A stretch of DNA of 64,000 nucleotides from DAOUJI01 sp965197415 (GTDB lineage: Bacteria; Chloroflexota; Dehalococcoidia; Lucifugimonadales; JAGWBF01). This document shows, piece by piece, positions 40,917-50,291 of this stretch. The stretch's first letter is position 1, and every line of letters starts with the position of its first letter. The DNA lies in the NCBI GenBank assembly GCA_965197415.1, contig OZ240207.1:1488001-1552000 (forward strand). Reading direction: 5' to 3'. Made by a program: the position numbers and the translations under genes. The notes under the pieces are model-generated. The model saw only the letters and a program-made list of their open reading frames with translations, made no database searches and was not told the origin of the DNA.

Positions 40917-42605
40917 CTAACTTGTTACGGCCCCCGAAGAAGCGGAGGAGACTAGGCGGGCGTATTTTGCTAGAGCGCCGACGGTGTATTGCGGCTCGGG
41001 GGCCTGCCACGCGCGGCGGCGCCGTTCCATCTCCTCGTCGGGAACATCGACAGCCAGCAGACGCCGTGGTATGTCCAGAGTCACCATGTCGCCGTCGTTG
41101 ACCAGTCCGATGGGGCCTCCCACCGCAGCCTCCGGCGCTATGTGGCCTGCCATGAGGCCGCGAGTGGCTCCAGAAAAGCGTCCGTCAGTCACTAGGGCCA
41201 CTTGCTCGCCCAGTCCTTGTCCGACCAGCGCCGCCGTCACTCCCAGCATCTCACGCATCCCAGGTCCGCCCCTGGGGCCCTCATAGCGTATGACGACTAC
41301 GTCTCCTGCTTGAATCTCCTGGCGCCGTATGGCCGCAAAGGCGTCTTCTTCCCGGTCGAATACTCGCGCCGGACCCGTCTGCTGGATGTGACCTTGGCTG
41401 GCTGAGACCTTGACGACGGCGCCCTCCGGAGCCAGGTTGCCCTTCAGGATGACCAACCCTCCCGTGGACGCCAGGGGCTGGCCCACATGTGCCACTACGG
41501 GCTGGTCCTCGACCACGTCCAGGGCAGCCAAGTTCTCCTCAATTGTCCTTCCCGTGATCGTCAGTTGGCTGCCGTCCAGAAGTCCAGCCGACAGCAGCCG
41601 CTTCATAACCAGGGGCACGCCTCCCACGCGGTCCAGGTCCGACATGACATACCGCCCGCCCGGCTTCATGTCGGCGATATAGGGAGTATTGGAGCTGATG
41701 CGGTCGAAGTCGTCTATGTCCAGGTCAACCTCGGCTTCGTGGGCGACTGCCAGCAGATGAAGGACGGCGTTGGTGGAGCCTCCCATCGCGGACACGACAG
41801 TGATGGCGTTTTCGAAGGCCTGACGGGTCATTATGTCTCTGGGCTTGATTCCCCTTTCCAGGCAACTCATCACCGCCTGGCCGGCCTCCACAGAGCTGGA
41901 CAGCCTGCGCCCGTCTATGGCCGGAATGGACGCCGCGCCCGGCAGAGACATCCCAATGGCCTCGATGGCGGCGGCCATAGTGTTGGCGGTGAACAACCCC
42001 GCGCACGAGCCTTCGCCAGGACAGGCGCAGGACTCTAGGGAGGTCAAGTCCTGAGTGGACATGGCTCCTTTGGAATGGGCGCCGACGGCCTCAAACACGT
42101 CCTGAATGTTCACGTCCCTCTCAAGGAACTGCCCTGGCATTATAGAGCCGCCGTATATGAAGACGGACGGGATGTTCAGCCGAGCGGCGGCCATGAGACA
42201 GCCGGGGAGGTTCTTATCACACCCGGCGATGGTCACCAACCCGTCAAACCTCTGGCCGAACGCGACGACCTCTATAGAGTCTGCTATAACCTCCCGGCTG
42301 ATGAGGGATGCCTTCATCCCTTCCGTACCCATGGATATGCCGTCGCTGACGGTGATGGATCCGAACTGGAAGGGCGTGCCTCCGGAAGAAATCACTCCTT
42401 CCCTTACCGGCTCGACCAGCTTGCCCAAGTGTACGTTGCAGGGGGTGATGTCGCTGGCGAGGTTGGCGATGCCAATGAAAGGCTTGTCAAGGTCGTCCCG
42501 GCTGAGGCCCATAGCCAGAAGCATCGCCCTGGCAGGCGCCCTGTCGGGACCCTCGGTGATGTCTCGGCTCTTGTGCTTTAGACCGGCGCCGCTGGCGGTT
42601 GCCAT
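40917..42605 (-). CDS. ilvD: Dihydroxy-acid dehydratase IlvD
   Basis: This 562-residue enzyme of branched-chain amino acid and pantothenate synthesis converts 2,3-dihydroxy-acids to 2-oxoacids. Iron-sulfur cluster cysteines are seen in GCDKNLPGCLMAAARL and CACPGEGSCAGLFTANTM. The C-terminal IRYEGPRGGPGMREML is characteristic. It starts at ATG 42605, just after AAAGGAGGAAC. It lies in an otherwise catabolic or assorted neighbourhood; other ilv genes are not in view. Confidence 0.96.
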   Translation of the reverse strand: MATASGAGLKHKSRDITEGPDRAPARAMLLAMGLSRDDLDKPFIGIANLASDITPCNVHLGKLVEPVREGVISSGGTPFQFGSITVSDGISMGTEGMKASLISREVIADSIEVVAFGQRFDGLVTIAGCDKNLPGCLMAAARLNIPSVFIYGGSIMPGQFLERDVNIQDVFEAVGAHSKGAMSTQDLTSLESCACPGEGSCAGLFTANTMAAAIEAIGMSLPGAASIPAIDGRRLSSSVEAGQAVMSCLERGIKPRDIMTRQAFENAITVVSAMGGSTNAVLHLLAVAHEAEVDLDIDDFDRISSNTPYIADMKPGGRYVMSDLDRVGGVPLVMKRLLSAGLLDGSQLTITGRTIEENLAALDVVEDQPVVAHVGQPLASTGGLVILKGNLAPEGAVVKVSASQGHIQQTGPARVFDREEDAFAAIRRQEIQAGDVVVIRYEGPRGGPGMREMLGVTAALVGQGLGEQVALVTDGRFSGATRGLMAGHIAPEAAVGGPIGLVNDGDMVTLDIPRRLLAVDVPDEEMERRRRAWQAPEPQYTVGALAKYARLVSSASSGAVTS

Positions 42606-42752
42606 AGTTCCTCCTTTGACGAGAGAGACCCCGACATAACGTTTCCCAAGGGGCCGAATCGCAGGGAAATGACCATGCCGTTGTCAACGAAGCTTGGAAG
42701 CGTCAGGCCCATTATATGTACGTTAGGCAGGCGCCGCCACAACATGGCTCTA

Positions 42753-43715
42753 TCAGAAGGGCAATTCCTGGCCTACGCCCCTTTCCCGGGCCTTCTTATA
42801 TACGTGGAGGGCCGCCGCCACATCTTCCAAGGCCACTCCCTGGGACTCGAAGAGCGTCACGTCAGCAGCCTCCGGGCGACCTGCGACTTTTTTGGCCACC
42901 AGGTCGGCCAACGTGGCGACCTTGGTCCAGCGGAACGCTCCCCGCTCAGCCGGCCAAATCAGGTCGCCGCATTCCGCCTTGGCCTGGTCCAAATCGTCGA
43001 CGACTATGACCGATGATCGGGTCACTGTCTCCTCGTCGACCTCTCGACGCAACCAGTGGTTGCCCCCGGCGGCGTTGACGTGGGCCCCGTCCTTGAGCCA
43101 TTCGCCCATTAGCACCGGGTCCCTGGAGTCTGTAATTGTGACAGCGATGTCCGCGCCGCGAATGCACTCCTCGGCGCTGGCCGCAGGGGTCACCTCCACG
43201 TCCAACCGCTGGGACATTCTGGATGCGAAAGCCTCGCGATTTGCAGCGTTCCGGCTGAAGGCACGGATGCGCTTAATGGGTCGGACCGCGCATATTGCTT
43301 CCACTTGGCTCCTGGCCTGAAACCCGGTGCCGAGTATGCCCACGGTGTCAGCGTCCTCAGAGGCCATAAACCTGGTGGCCAGACCGGAGGCTGCTCCGGT
43401 CCGTATCTGTCCCAAATTCCCGGCTTCCATAACGGACAGCAACCCACCTTGATCGCCGTCATACAGCATCATGAGGAACTTGCTATCACCCCGCGGGAAG
43501 GTAGTGTAGGCCTTGTAGCCGAACCCTGTCATGTCGGAAGCGACGGCGGCGGCCGACATCAGGTGCAGGAAGCCCCTGGGCAGTCGAATGCGATTGCGGG
43601 GAACGTTCTCAGCCATGCCGCTTGACGAGTGGATAAACGCCGTCTCCAACGCGTCGATGCACTCCTTCATGGTCAACAGTCCCCGAACGTCGCTTTCATT
43701 TAGGAAAAGGGCCAT
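42753..43715 (-). CDS. Ornithine cyclodeaminase/mu-crystallin family protein
   Basis: This 320-residue protein of the OCD/mu-crystallin family has NAD(P)-binding GILGTGFQARSQVEAI and the preceding TGAASGLATRFMA. It begins FLNESDVRGLLTMKE. Members include ornithine cyclodeaminase, ketimine reductase and alanine dehydrogenase-like enzymes. The exact substrate is open. It is about 150 bp upstream of ilvD on the same strand. Confidence 0.9.
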   Translation of the reverse strand: MALFLNESDVRGLLTMKECIDALETAFIHSSSGMAENVPRNRIRLPRGFLHLMSAAAVASDMTGFGYKAYTTFPRGDSKFLMMLYDGDQGGLLSVMEAGNLGQIRTGAASGLATRFMASEDADTVGILGTGFQARSQVEAICAVRPIKRIRAFSRNAANREAFASRMSQRLDVEVTPAASAEECIRGADIAVTITDSRDPVLMGEWLKDGAHVNAAGGNHWLRREVDEETVTRSSVIVVDDLDQAKAECGDLIWPAERGAFRWTKVATLADLVAKKVAGRPEAADVTLFESQGVALEDVAAALHVYKKARERGVGQELPF

Positions 43716-43809
43716 CGGACCTCCAGAAATTCTTCTTGCGGAAGCGTTTGCTCAACCCAACGGGCCGTAGAATATCTTGAAGGGGCGGGCCGTGTCCACC
43801 GCTCCGCCA

Positions 43810-44778
43810 TCACGGGTTCCGGTCGGGCAGGTAGGACATGAGGGCGTCGGTGGACGTGTACGTGAACTTATATCCAGTGTCCCGCTTCAGCTTGGCCGTG
43901 CTCATAATGATAGGGTGGCGCACAAAATTCAACCCCGCGGAAGGAGACTCTTTCTGGATGCCCAATTTCCAGGTCGTCTCCACCAACCCGTAGGCTAAGA
44001 AGGACGGTAGGAATACAAGCTTGCGATTGGACAACTTGGCCATCCGACTGTAATGAATGACCCCGTCCCCGGCTACGTTGTACGTGCCCGGCATTGGATT
44101 GTTTACGAACCGGTGAAGAATGGAAGCGAGGTCGTATTCGTGGACGAACTGCAACGGGGGGTCTGATCCGACCACGCCCACAAGCGCCGGCCTGAACAGG
44201 GCACGGGTGACATAGTTGTCGGCGCCGGGGCCCATAACAACGCAAGGACGCAGGACCGATACCGTCACTCCTGGGTTGTCGGCGGCAAAGGTCCGCACCA
44301 TTTCCTCGGCCATAGACTTGTCCTCGGAGTACTGGAACCTCTTCAAAGGACGGACGTAAGCTTCTTCGGTTATGGGTATCGGGTTGACCCGTTGGGCGCC
44401 GTAGACAGTGTGGGAGCTGACATAGACCAGGTTCTTGACCCTGGCACCTCTGCAGGCGTTCAGCACACTTTCTAGACCCTTCAGATTGTTGTTCCTGACC
44501 GCCTCCACCTCCTTGCGGGTCCTGCCAGGCTTTAGGATGAAGGCCAAGTGGACCACCGTGTCCACGTGATTGTCTTTGAAGAGGTCTTCCGTAGCCTGGA
44601 CGATGTCCATGCGTCGGGTGGTTACGTTGTGGAAGGGGATGGGCAGCGGCCTGTGGTCGATGGCCAAGACGCGACCCAGCGATTCATCTTCTTCCAGCTG
44701 GCCCAACAGGTTTGTCCCGACATACCCTGAGGCTCCGGTCACGGCCACCACCGTCGGTTTAGCGCCGCTCTTTACCAT
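43810..44778 (-). CDS. NAD-dependent epimerase/dehydratase (extended SDR)
   Basis: This 322-residue extended SDR has TGASGYVGTNLLGQL near the N-terminus and VYVSSHTVYGA in place of a simple Tyr motif. The active-site YxxxK appears as YSEDKSMAEEM at about 167-171. It lies downstream of the hopanoid genes with a 176-bp gap and may belong to that unit or stand alone. A sugar or lipid epimerase role is possible. Confidence 0.85.
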   Translation of the reverse strand: MVKSGAKPTVVAVTGASGYVGTNLLGQLEEDESLGRVLAIDHRPLPIPFHNVTTRRMDIVQATEDLFKDNHVDTVVHLAFILKPGRTRKEVEAVRNNNLKGLESVLNACRGARVKNLVYVSSHTVYGAQRVNPIPITEEAYVRPLKRFQYSEDKSMAEEMVRTFAADNPGVTVSVLRPCVVMGPGADNYVTRALFRPALVGVVGSDPPLQFVHEYDLASILHRFVNNPMPGTYNVAGDGVIHYSRMAKLSNRKLVFLPSFLAYGLVETTWKLGIQKESPSAGLNFVRHPIIMSTAKLKRDTGYKFTYTSTDALMSYLPDRNP

Positions 44779-44954
44779 CTCACTTCATTCCCAGCCGTGA
44801 TTGTTCTCAGCGTTGAAAGACCCGACCCACGCCGGTTGTGACCGGGCGGACTGATGCCCACGTCAATTTATCTGCACATTCATACCACATTTGCCGTAAG
44901 GGTTATAGATGTTCCGGGAGCAATTCACGCCTGACTCCAGGCTCGGGCAGGACT

Positions 44955-45848
44955 TCAGAGACTCTCCGAGCGAGGACTTCCCATGGGGAGCAGGCTTCGC
45001 ATCCAGGCGCTGGCTGTAATCAGATACTTCTCCCGTGCAGTAAGGCTCACCCGTCCGGCGAATACGTCAAAGTTCCTGGCTTCCAATCTGCGCAGTATCT
45101 GGCTGTACAACCGTCCCAAGACAGCAGGACACGCCCGCTCTCTGGCCGACAGATAGGGCAGCAGTTTGAAGCCGCTCTCGAAATATGTCCGGGTGCGATG
45201 GGCCTGGAACCTCATGAGATTGTTGAAGGGCTCGTTGACGACGCCGGCTCGGAGTTCTTCTATGGAGTATCCAAATTCCTCTATCTCGTTCAGCGGAATG
45301 TAGACTCGGCCGCGCTCCAGATCCTCCTTGACGTCTCTGAGAATGTTGGTGAGCTGCATGGCCACGCCCAAGTCTATGGCGTGGCTCTTGGCCCGTTCGT
45401 CTGAGTATCCGAATATCTGGATGCAGCAGAGCCCCACCACCGAGGCCACTTTGTAACAATAGTCCGTGAGCTCGACGAAGTTGTTGTAGGTGTGTTTGGT
45501 CAGGTCCGTTTCTACCCCGGCCACGACTTCCAGGAAATAGTCTTCGGGGATGTCGAAAGTTGACGCAGTATCGGCTATTGCCGTGAACACGGGCTCGTCC
45601 GCGGGGTCGTCGATGACTCCTTTGTACGCCAGCGACAGCTTGCGGCGAATCTCTGTCAGGCGGGCCAATTTCTCTTCAATGGGGAGGTCTTCGTCGCTGG
45701 CGTCGTCGCAAAGCCTGCAGAAAGCGTAGGAAGCATAGATCGACTGCCGCTTTTGGGGCGGCAGAGTAATGAACGCGTAATAGAAGTTCTTCGCCTCGCG
45801 CTTGGCTATAAGGCGACAGACATCATAAGCTAGGTCCACGTCCGGCAT
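44955..45848 (-). CDS. Squalene/phytoene synthase family (HpnC/HpnD-like)
   Basis: This 297-residue head-to-head prenyl synthase has both Asp-rich sites: DDASD in FCRLCDDASDED and DVKED in LTNILRDVKEDLERGRVYIP. It probably makes presqualene or hydroxysqualene from two farnesyl diphosphates for hopanoid synthesis. HpnC, HpnD and HpnE normally act together, and only one such gene is here; the others may lie elsewhere, or this enzyme may be a true squalene synthase. It is downstream of shc and of a YjbQ-like gene. Confidence 0.92.
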   Translation of the reverse strand: MPDVDLAYDVCRLIAKREAKNFYYAFITLPPQKRQSIYASYAFCRLCDDASDEDLPIEEKLARLTEIRRKLSLAYKGVIDDPADEPVFTAIADTASTFDIPEDYFLEVVAGVETDLTKHTYNNFVELTDYCYKVASVVGLCCIQIFGYSDERAKSHAIDLGVAMQLTNILRDVKEDLERGRVYIPLNEIEEFGYSIEELRAGVVNEPFNNLMRFQAHRTRTYFESGFKLLPYLSARERACPAVLGRLYSQILRRLEARNFDVFAGRVSLTAREKYLITASAWMRSLLPMGSPRSESL

Positions 45849-45866
45849 GGCGTAGGAGCCTCGTCA

Positions 45867-46448
45867 TCACTGGCCGATAACCTGGACCACCACTTCACGG
45901 GGTCGTGGATGGTCCAATTCCACCATGAAAATGCTCTGCCAGGGGCCGAACACTATGCCGCCGTTGGCGATGGGTATAGTCTCGCTTCCTCCCATCAACA
46001 GGTGCTGGCAATGGGCGTGGCCATTGGGCGCCTCGTTGTCCGTCATGTTGGCGGTGCGAATCTCGAAGTCATTATGCCGGTAGTAGGCGTTTCGGGGCGA
46101 AATACGCTCCAAGAAGTCCTCCATGTCTTGGAGCAGCAACGGTTCGTTCTCATTTATCTTTACGGCGGCGGTGGTGTGTTTGGAATAGACCACCACAAAT
46201 CCGCTTCTGACACCGGAATCCGCCACGCACTCGCGAACGTGGGACGTGATGTCCATGAATTCCGGAGCCCGTTCGCTGTGCACCTTGATACAATAGGTCT
46301 TGCACGCCATGGGCCCGGCGTTGGCGCTTTCTAGCTTCTCGGGGTGGGACTCCGGGACCATCGCATAGGTTTCCGGACCCCGTTCTTGTGGCATCGACAA
46401 CTGCGTCACAGTTTCTGGGGCGATTTCCTCAATAAGTCTTTTTACCAT
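45867..46448 (-). CDS. YjbQ/UPF0047-family protein
   Basis: This 193-residue protein matches YjbQ (secondary thiamine-phosphate synthase-like) across residues 53-193: SGFVVVYSKHTTAAVKINENE, DMEDFLERISP and HCQHLLMGGSE. The family length is about 140, so there is an N-terminal extension of about 50 residues. The start is ATG 46448, with GGAGG 6 bases upstream; a longer frame to 46535 would run into shc. It is sandwiched between shc and the prenyl synthase gene in the hopanoid operon, which is not usual for YjbQ. Confidence 0.88.
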   Translation of the reverse strand: MVKRLIEEIAPETVTQLSMPQERGPETYAMVPESHPEKLESANAGPMACKTYCIKVHSERAPEFMDITSHVRECVADSGVRSGFVVVYSKHTTAAVKINENEPLLLQDMEDFLERISPRNAYYRHNDFEIRTANMTDNEAPNGHAHCQHLLMGGSETIPIANGGIVFGPWQSIFMVELDHPRPREVVVQVIGQ

Positions 46449-46480
46449 ATTAACCTCCGCCGTTCCCGGAAACAACTTTC

Positions 46481-48556
46481 CTAGATTGTCTTTGACGCCT
46501 TTTCCCTGTAACGACCCAACGCCATCAACGGCCAAATGTTGCGGTACATGTGGTAGTTGATCATGAACCCGGCCGGCATTTCTGTGCCTTGGTAGCCGTC
46601 ATCGGTGGGCTTTGGATAGCGGGCCAACCGTTTGCCAATGCCATATCCCGGGAACCCTGTGCCCGTAAAGTAAGGCTCATCCCAGGAGCCGTCTGAGAGT
46701 TGTGTCTCCATCAAATGCCTTATGCCCTGCTCGGTGGCGGGATGGTCGATTTCTCCGGCTGACATCAAGGCCAGCAAGGCCCAAGCCGTCTGGGACGGCG
46801 TGGACGGGCCTCGTCCCCGCCACTCCCAGTCCACGTATGAGGCGCAGCTTTCTCCCCAACCGCCGTCCGGGTTCTGGTGGGCAAGCAGCCAGTCCACGGC
46901 CTTCCTGACGTAGGGTTGGCTCATATCTTCGCCTATGGCCTCCAGAGCCGGCAGGACGGCGCCGGTGCCGTAGATGTAGTTGACGCCCCACCGCCCGAAC
47001 CAGGGGCCGTCGGGCTCCTGCTCAGACCGGATGTATTGGTACCCTCTGAGCAAGGGTTCGAAGTCCTTGGAGTAGCCCAGCTTGCCCAGGGCCTCCAGCA
47101 CATGGGCCGTCACGTCGACGCTGGGAGCATCCAAGGTCTCTCCAAAATCGGAGAAGGGTATCTTGGCCACGTACCCCGCGTCGTTGTCCTTGTCAAAGGC
47201 CGCCCACCCGCCGTTGGAGCACTGCATGGCAAGCATCCAATCGACGCCTCTCCGAATGGCCTGCGCCTTCTTGGACTCCCCTTCCCTGTCAAGCCGGATC
47301 TCCTTCAGGGCTATCAACACTTCCGCAGCATCGTCCACGTCGGGATAAGTGTCGTTGGCGAATTCGAAAGCCCATCCTCCCGGCTCCACGCCTTTCACGT
47401 TCACCTGCCAGTCACCTCCGGAGGTGACTTGTTCGTCCAGCATCCAGTAACCGGCACGTTGGAGCGCCGGGTGGTCGGGGGCAAGGCCTGAGTCCAACAG
47501 CCCGATGGCCGCCAGACAGGTGTCCCAGACGGGCGACACACAGGCCTGGACCCTCCAAGTGTCGCCCTCCTCGATTCCGAACTTTTCAAAGCCCTCGAAG
47601 CCCTTCCTCATCACCGGGTGGTCCATGGAGAAACCCATGTGCTTGAGGGCGATAAGCGAGTAGACCCACGGCGGCTGGATTCCACCCCATGAACCGTCAG
47701 CCTCCTGGCGCGACATTATCCACTCCATGACTTTTCTAATGGCCCTGTCGCGGCCGGGCTTTATGGGAAGGCCATTGTACAGTCGTAGGACGGAGTCGGC
47801 CATGAGCAGCATCGTTCGTACAGAAAAAAGTGACTTCGGCTTGCGAAGGGAATAGTCCGTGAGTTGCCTGGGCGTCGGGTACAGCTCGTCGATGGTCGCC
47901 CATGGCGGCGCTGGCTTGGAAGGCTGCTCGGACAGAATGATAGTCATAGGCACGACGGTGGCCCTGGCCCAACTGGAGAACCGATATATGTTGAACGGCG
48001 CCCACGTGGGAAGCAAGACTATCTCAGGCAACATGGCCGGAGTGCCTTTCCATTCCCATTGGCCGAACAGGGACAGCCATATCTTGGTGAAGATGCGCAC
48101 CTCGGGCACCCCGCCCTTGCTGAGGATAAAGTCCCTGGCCTTCTTCATCTCCGGACGGTCAGCCGAAACTCCAGCCAGCTTCAGAGCAAAGTAGCACTCC
48201 ACGGAGGTGGACACGTCGCCGGGGGCCTCGTAATACTGTCCCCAGGAGCCGTCCTCCTGCTGGCGACTGCGGATGTGGTTGACTAACTTGCGCCAACGCT
48301 CTTTGTCTTCCACCTCCAGGAAGTAAGTAAGCATCAGGTACTCGGCTTCCATGGTTGGGTTGGACTCCAACTCGCCCCACCAGTAACCTTCCGGCCATTG
48401 GACCGACAGAAGGTATTTCTGCGAACGCTTGATGACAGACTCAGCCCTCTCCTGGAGGCTCCGTTCCGCTTTGCGGGACAGTTCGAGCCTCAAGAGCGGC
48501 TTCAGGTGAAGGGCAAAGAACGTGCTCTTATCCGGTTTAGGGGATGCTTCAACCAT
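46481..48556 (-). CDS. shc: Squalene-hopene cyclase
   Basis: This 691-residue membrane-associated triterpene cyclase converts squalene to hopene. The catalytic DxDD is present as DVDD (406-409) within DTYPDVDDAAEV, and multiple QW motifs are visible (such as QEADGSWGG, QNPDGGWGE, QLSDGSWDE). The length agrees with bacterial SHCs. It is flanked by hpnA upstream and a YjbQ-like gene downstream. Confidence 0.97.
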   Translation of the reverse strand: MVEASPKPDKSTFFALHLKPLLRLELSRKAERSLQERAESVIKRSQKYLLSVQWPEGYWWGELESNPTMEAEYLMLTYFLEVEDKERWRKLVNHIRSRQQEDGSWGQYYEAPGDVSTSVECYFALKLAGVSADRPEMKKARDFILSKGGVPEVRIFTKIWLSLFGQWEWKGTPAMLPEIVLLPTWAPFNIYRFSSWARATVVPMTIILSEQPSKPAPPWATIDELYPTPRQLTDYSLRKPKSLFSVRTMLLMADSVLRLYNGLPIKPGRDRAIRKVMEWIMSRQEADGSWGGIQPPWVYSLIALKHMGFSMDHPVMRKGFEGFEKFGIEEGDTWRVQACVSPVWDTCLAAIGLLDSGLAPDHPALQRAGYWMLDEQVTSGGDWQVNVKGVEPGGWAFEFANDTYPDVDDAAEVLIALKEIRLDREGESKKAQAIRRGVDWMLAMQCSNGGWAAFDKDNDAGYVAKIPFSDFGETLDAPSVDVTAHVLEALGKLGYSKDFEPLLRGYQYIRSEQEPDGPWFGRWGVNYIYGTGAVLPALEAIGEDMSQPYVRKAVDWLLAHQNPDGGWGESCASYVDWEWRGRGPSTPSQTAWALLALMSAGEIDHPATEQGIRHLMETQLSDGSWDEPYFTGTGFPGYGIGKRLARYPKPTDDGYQGTEMPAGFMINYHMYRNIWPLMALGRYREKASKTI

Positions 48557-48571
48557 CTCTTATTCTCTTTT

Positions 48572-49555
48572 TTAACAGTAGTTGTGATCCTTGAACCACT
48601 TGACTGCTTTCTCCAAGGCGCCTTCCACCGGACTCTGGGGAAGCCCCAACTCGTTGACTGCTTTCGTGCAGTCGACATACATGGGCTTTCGGGCCAGCTT
48701 GAGGGCTTCCACGGGAATCGTCGGCTCCCGCTTCATTAGTCCGGATTCAACCAGGCCGTCGAGATAGCCTGCCGCCATACCCGCCCAGAAGGGTATGCGG
48801 AATCTTGGGGGTTTCCTTCCGGTCAGATTGGCCAGCGTTCTCAGAATCTCCTCCAGCGACATGTTCCGATTTCCCAGAAGGTAACGCTCTCCCACTCTCC
48901 CACGTTCCAAGGCCAACACGTGGCCTTTTGCGACGTCCTCAACGTCCACCACGTTCAACCCCGTGTTCACGTACGCCGGAACTTTCCCCTTGAGGAAGTC
49001 CACCACCACCCGTCCCGACGGAGTAGGCTTCACGTCCCACGGCCCCACCGGGTAAGTCGGGTTCACCACCACCACCGGAAGCCCCTTTTCCGCCTTCTCT
49101 AAGGCCACTTTCTCCGCCAAATACTTTGACTTTTTGTAGTGGCCCGTCAATTCGCTGGGTTCGGGATGATCTTCCTCGGTGGCCGACCGGTCTCTATGGA
49201 ACTTCACGGTAGAGACGGTGCTTGTGTACACCACCCTGTTTACCTTTGCCCGCGCGGCCTCTTCCAGGACGTTCTTGGTCCCCTCCACGTTTACTTCATA
49301 GATACGGTCCGGGGCGCTTGACCAAAAAGAGTAGACGGCCGCGCAGTGGATTACTGCGTCGCAGCCGTCAAGCGCGGACGCTATTGACTTGCGGTCAGTT
49401 ACGTCGCCTAGCGCTGTCTCAACGCCTGTGCCTTGTAGATTTATTAAAGTGCTCTCTGGTCTAACCAGAGCTTTGGCCTGGTGCCCTCCTGACACGAGGG
49501 CTCGGACTACGTTTGCTCCTATGAATCCCGTCGCTCCCGTGACTAACGCCTTCAA
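48572..49555 (-). CDS. hpnA: Hopanoid-associated sugar epimerase HpnA
   Basis: This 327-residue extended SDR has TGATGFIGANVVRALV at the N-terminus, VVYTSTVSTVKF and the active-site Tyr-Lys in YKKSKYLAEK (core GHYKKSKYLAEK). HpnA is known as the hopanoid-cluster sugar epimerase. The sequence LGNRNMSLEEILRTLANLTGRKPPRF supports the assignment. It is 2 bp from HpnG and 16 bp from shc. Confidence 0.92.
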   Translation of the reverse strand: MKALVTGATGFIGANVVRALVSGGHQAKALVRPESTLINLQGTGVETALGDVTDRKSIASALDGCDAVIHCAAVYSFWSSAPDRIYEVNVEGTKNVLEEAARAKVNRVVYTSTVSTVKFHRDRSATEEDHPEPSELTGHYKKSKYLAEKVALEKAEKGLPVVVVNPTYPVGPWDVKPTPSGRVVVDFLKGKVPAYVNTGLNVVDVEDVAKGHVLALERGRVGERYLLGNRNMSLEEILRTLANLTGRKPPRFRIPFWAGMAAGYLDGLVESGLMKREPTIPVEALKLARKPMYVDCTKAVNELGLPQSPVEGALEKAVKWFKDHNYC

Positions 49556-49556
49556 G

Positions 49557-50288
49557 TCACCGCCTGTCTAGAGCCACGCCCTTCCTGCCGATTGCCGTCT
49601 GGACCGTCATCGGAAGATAAGCTTGAAGAAACCTTTCCAAGGCGCCCGTCGCTTTCGACGCCCCTACTCTCAAAGCTATGAGCGCCGGCAAATCCCAAGG
49701 GTGAGTGACCGCATAAGACAGTCCCGACACGGCCTGGCTTGCCAATGACGCGTTTCCGATGCCTGCCATTTGGGGCGGAACAAACTGGTCGGCAGTGTCC
49801 ACGACAGCTCGAACGCTGATGAAAGGAACTCCGAGTCGGGATGCTTCTTTCGCAAAATAGTAGTCTTCCATGGTCACGAAAGAGGCCCCAGTTCGGTCAA
49901 ATAAGTCTCGCTTTTCAGTTGGCGTACACACCGGTCGGCGTGATGTATACGCAGGCAATGAGCGGCAACCCCATTCCGAGGTTATTGTCTGGACAGTAGC
50001 CAGCATCTCCCGGTCACATTCAATGGGAGGACCGGCCTCTTCCTGGATTTGGGTTGGTGTGACCAAGTCTCCAACCTTCAGGGTCGGGTCCAAACCGCCG
50101 GCGAACCCCAAAGCTACAATGGCGCCCCCACCCCGCACAGCCTCCGTTAATGGACGCATAGAGAAACCGGACGGCCACGGCCCCACTCCAGCGACGAGGC
50201 CATCAGCGCGAATGTTGGATAAAGCGGCGGCTCTGTGGAGGGCCTGGGCCTCCCGCGCCATCGGCGTCAAGAAGACAGTTCGAGGCAT
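49557..50288 (-). CDS. hpnG: Hopanoid biosynthesis nucleosidase HpnG
   Basis: This 243-residue phosphorylase/nucleosidase-like protein has ALGFAGGLDPTLKVGDLV and a ME(D)-containing motif FVTMEDYYFAKEASRLGVPFISVRAV. HpnG removes adenine from adenosylhopane to give ribosylhopane. It lies between hpnH and hpnA, as is usual. Confidence 0.92.
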   Translation of the reverse strand: MPRTVFLTPMAREAQALHRAAALSNIRADGLVAGVGPWPSGFSMRPLTEAVRGGGAIVALGFAGGLDPTLKVGDLVTPTQIQEEAGPPIECDREMLATVQTITSEWGCRSLPAYTSRRPVCTPTEKRDLFDRTGASFVTMEDYYFAKEASRLGVPFISVRAVVDTADQFVPPQMAGIGNASLASQAVSGLSYAVTHPWDLPALIALRVGASKATGALERFLQAYLPMTVQTAIGRKGVALDRR

Positions 50289-50291
50289 AAG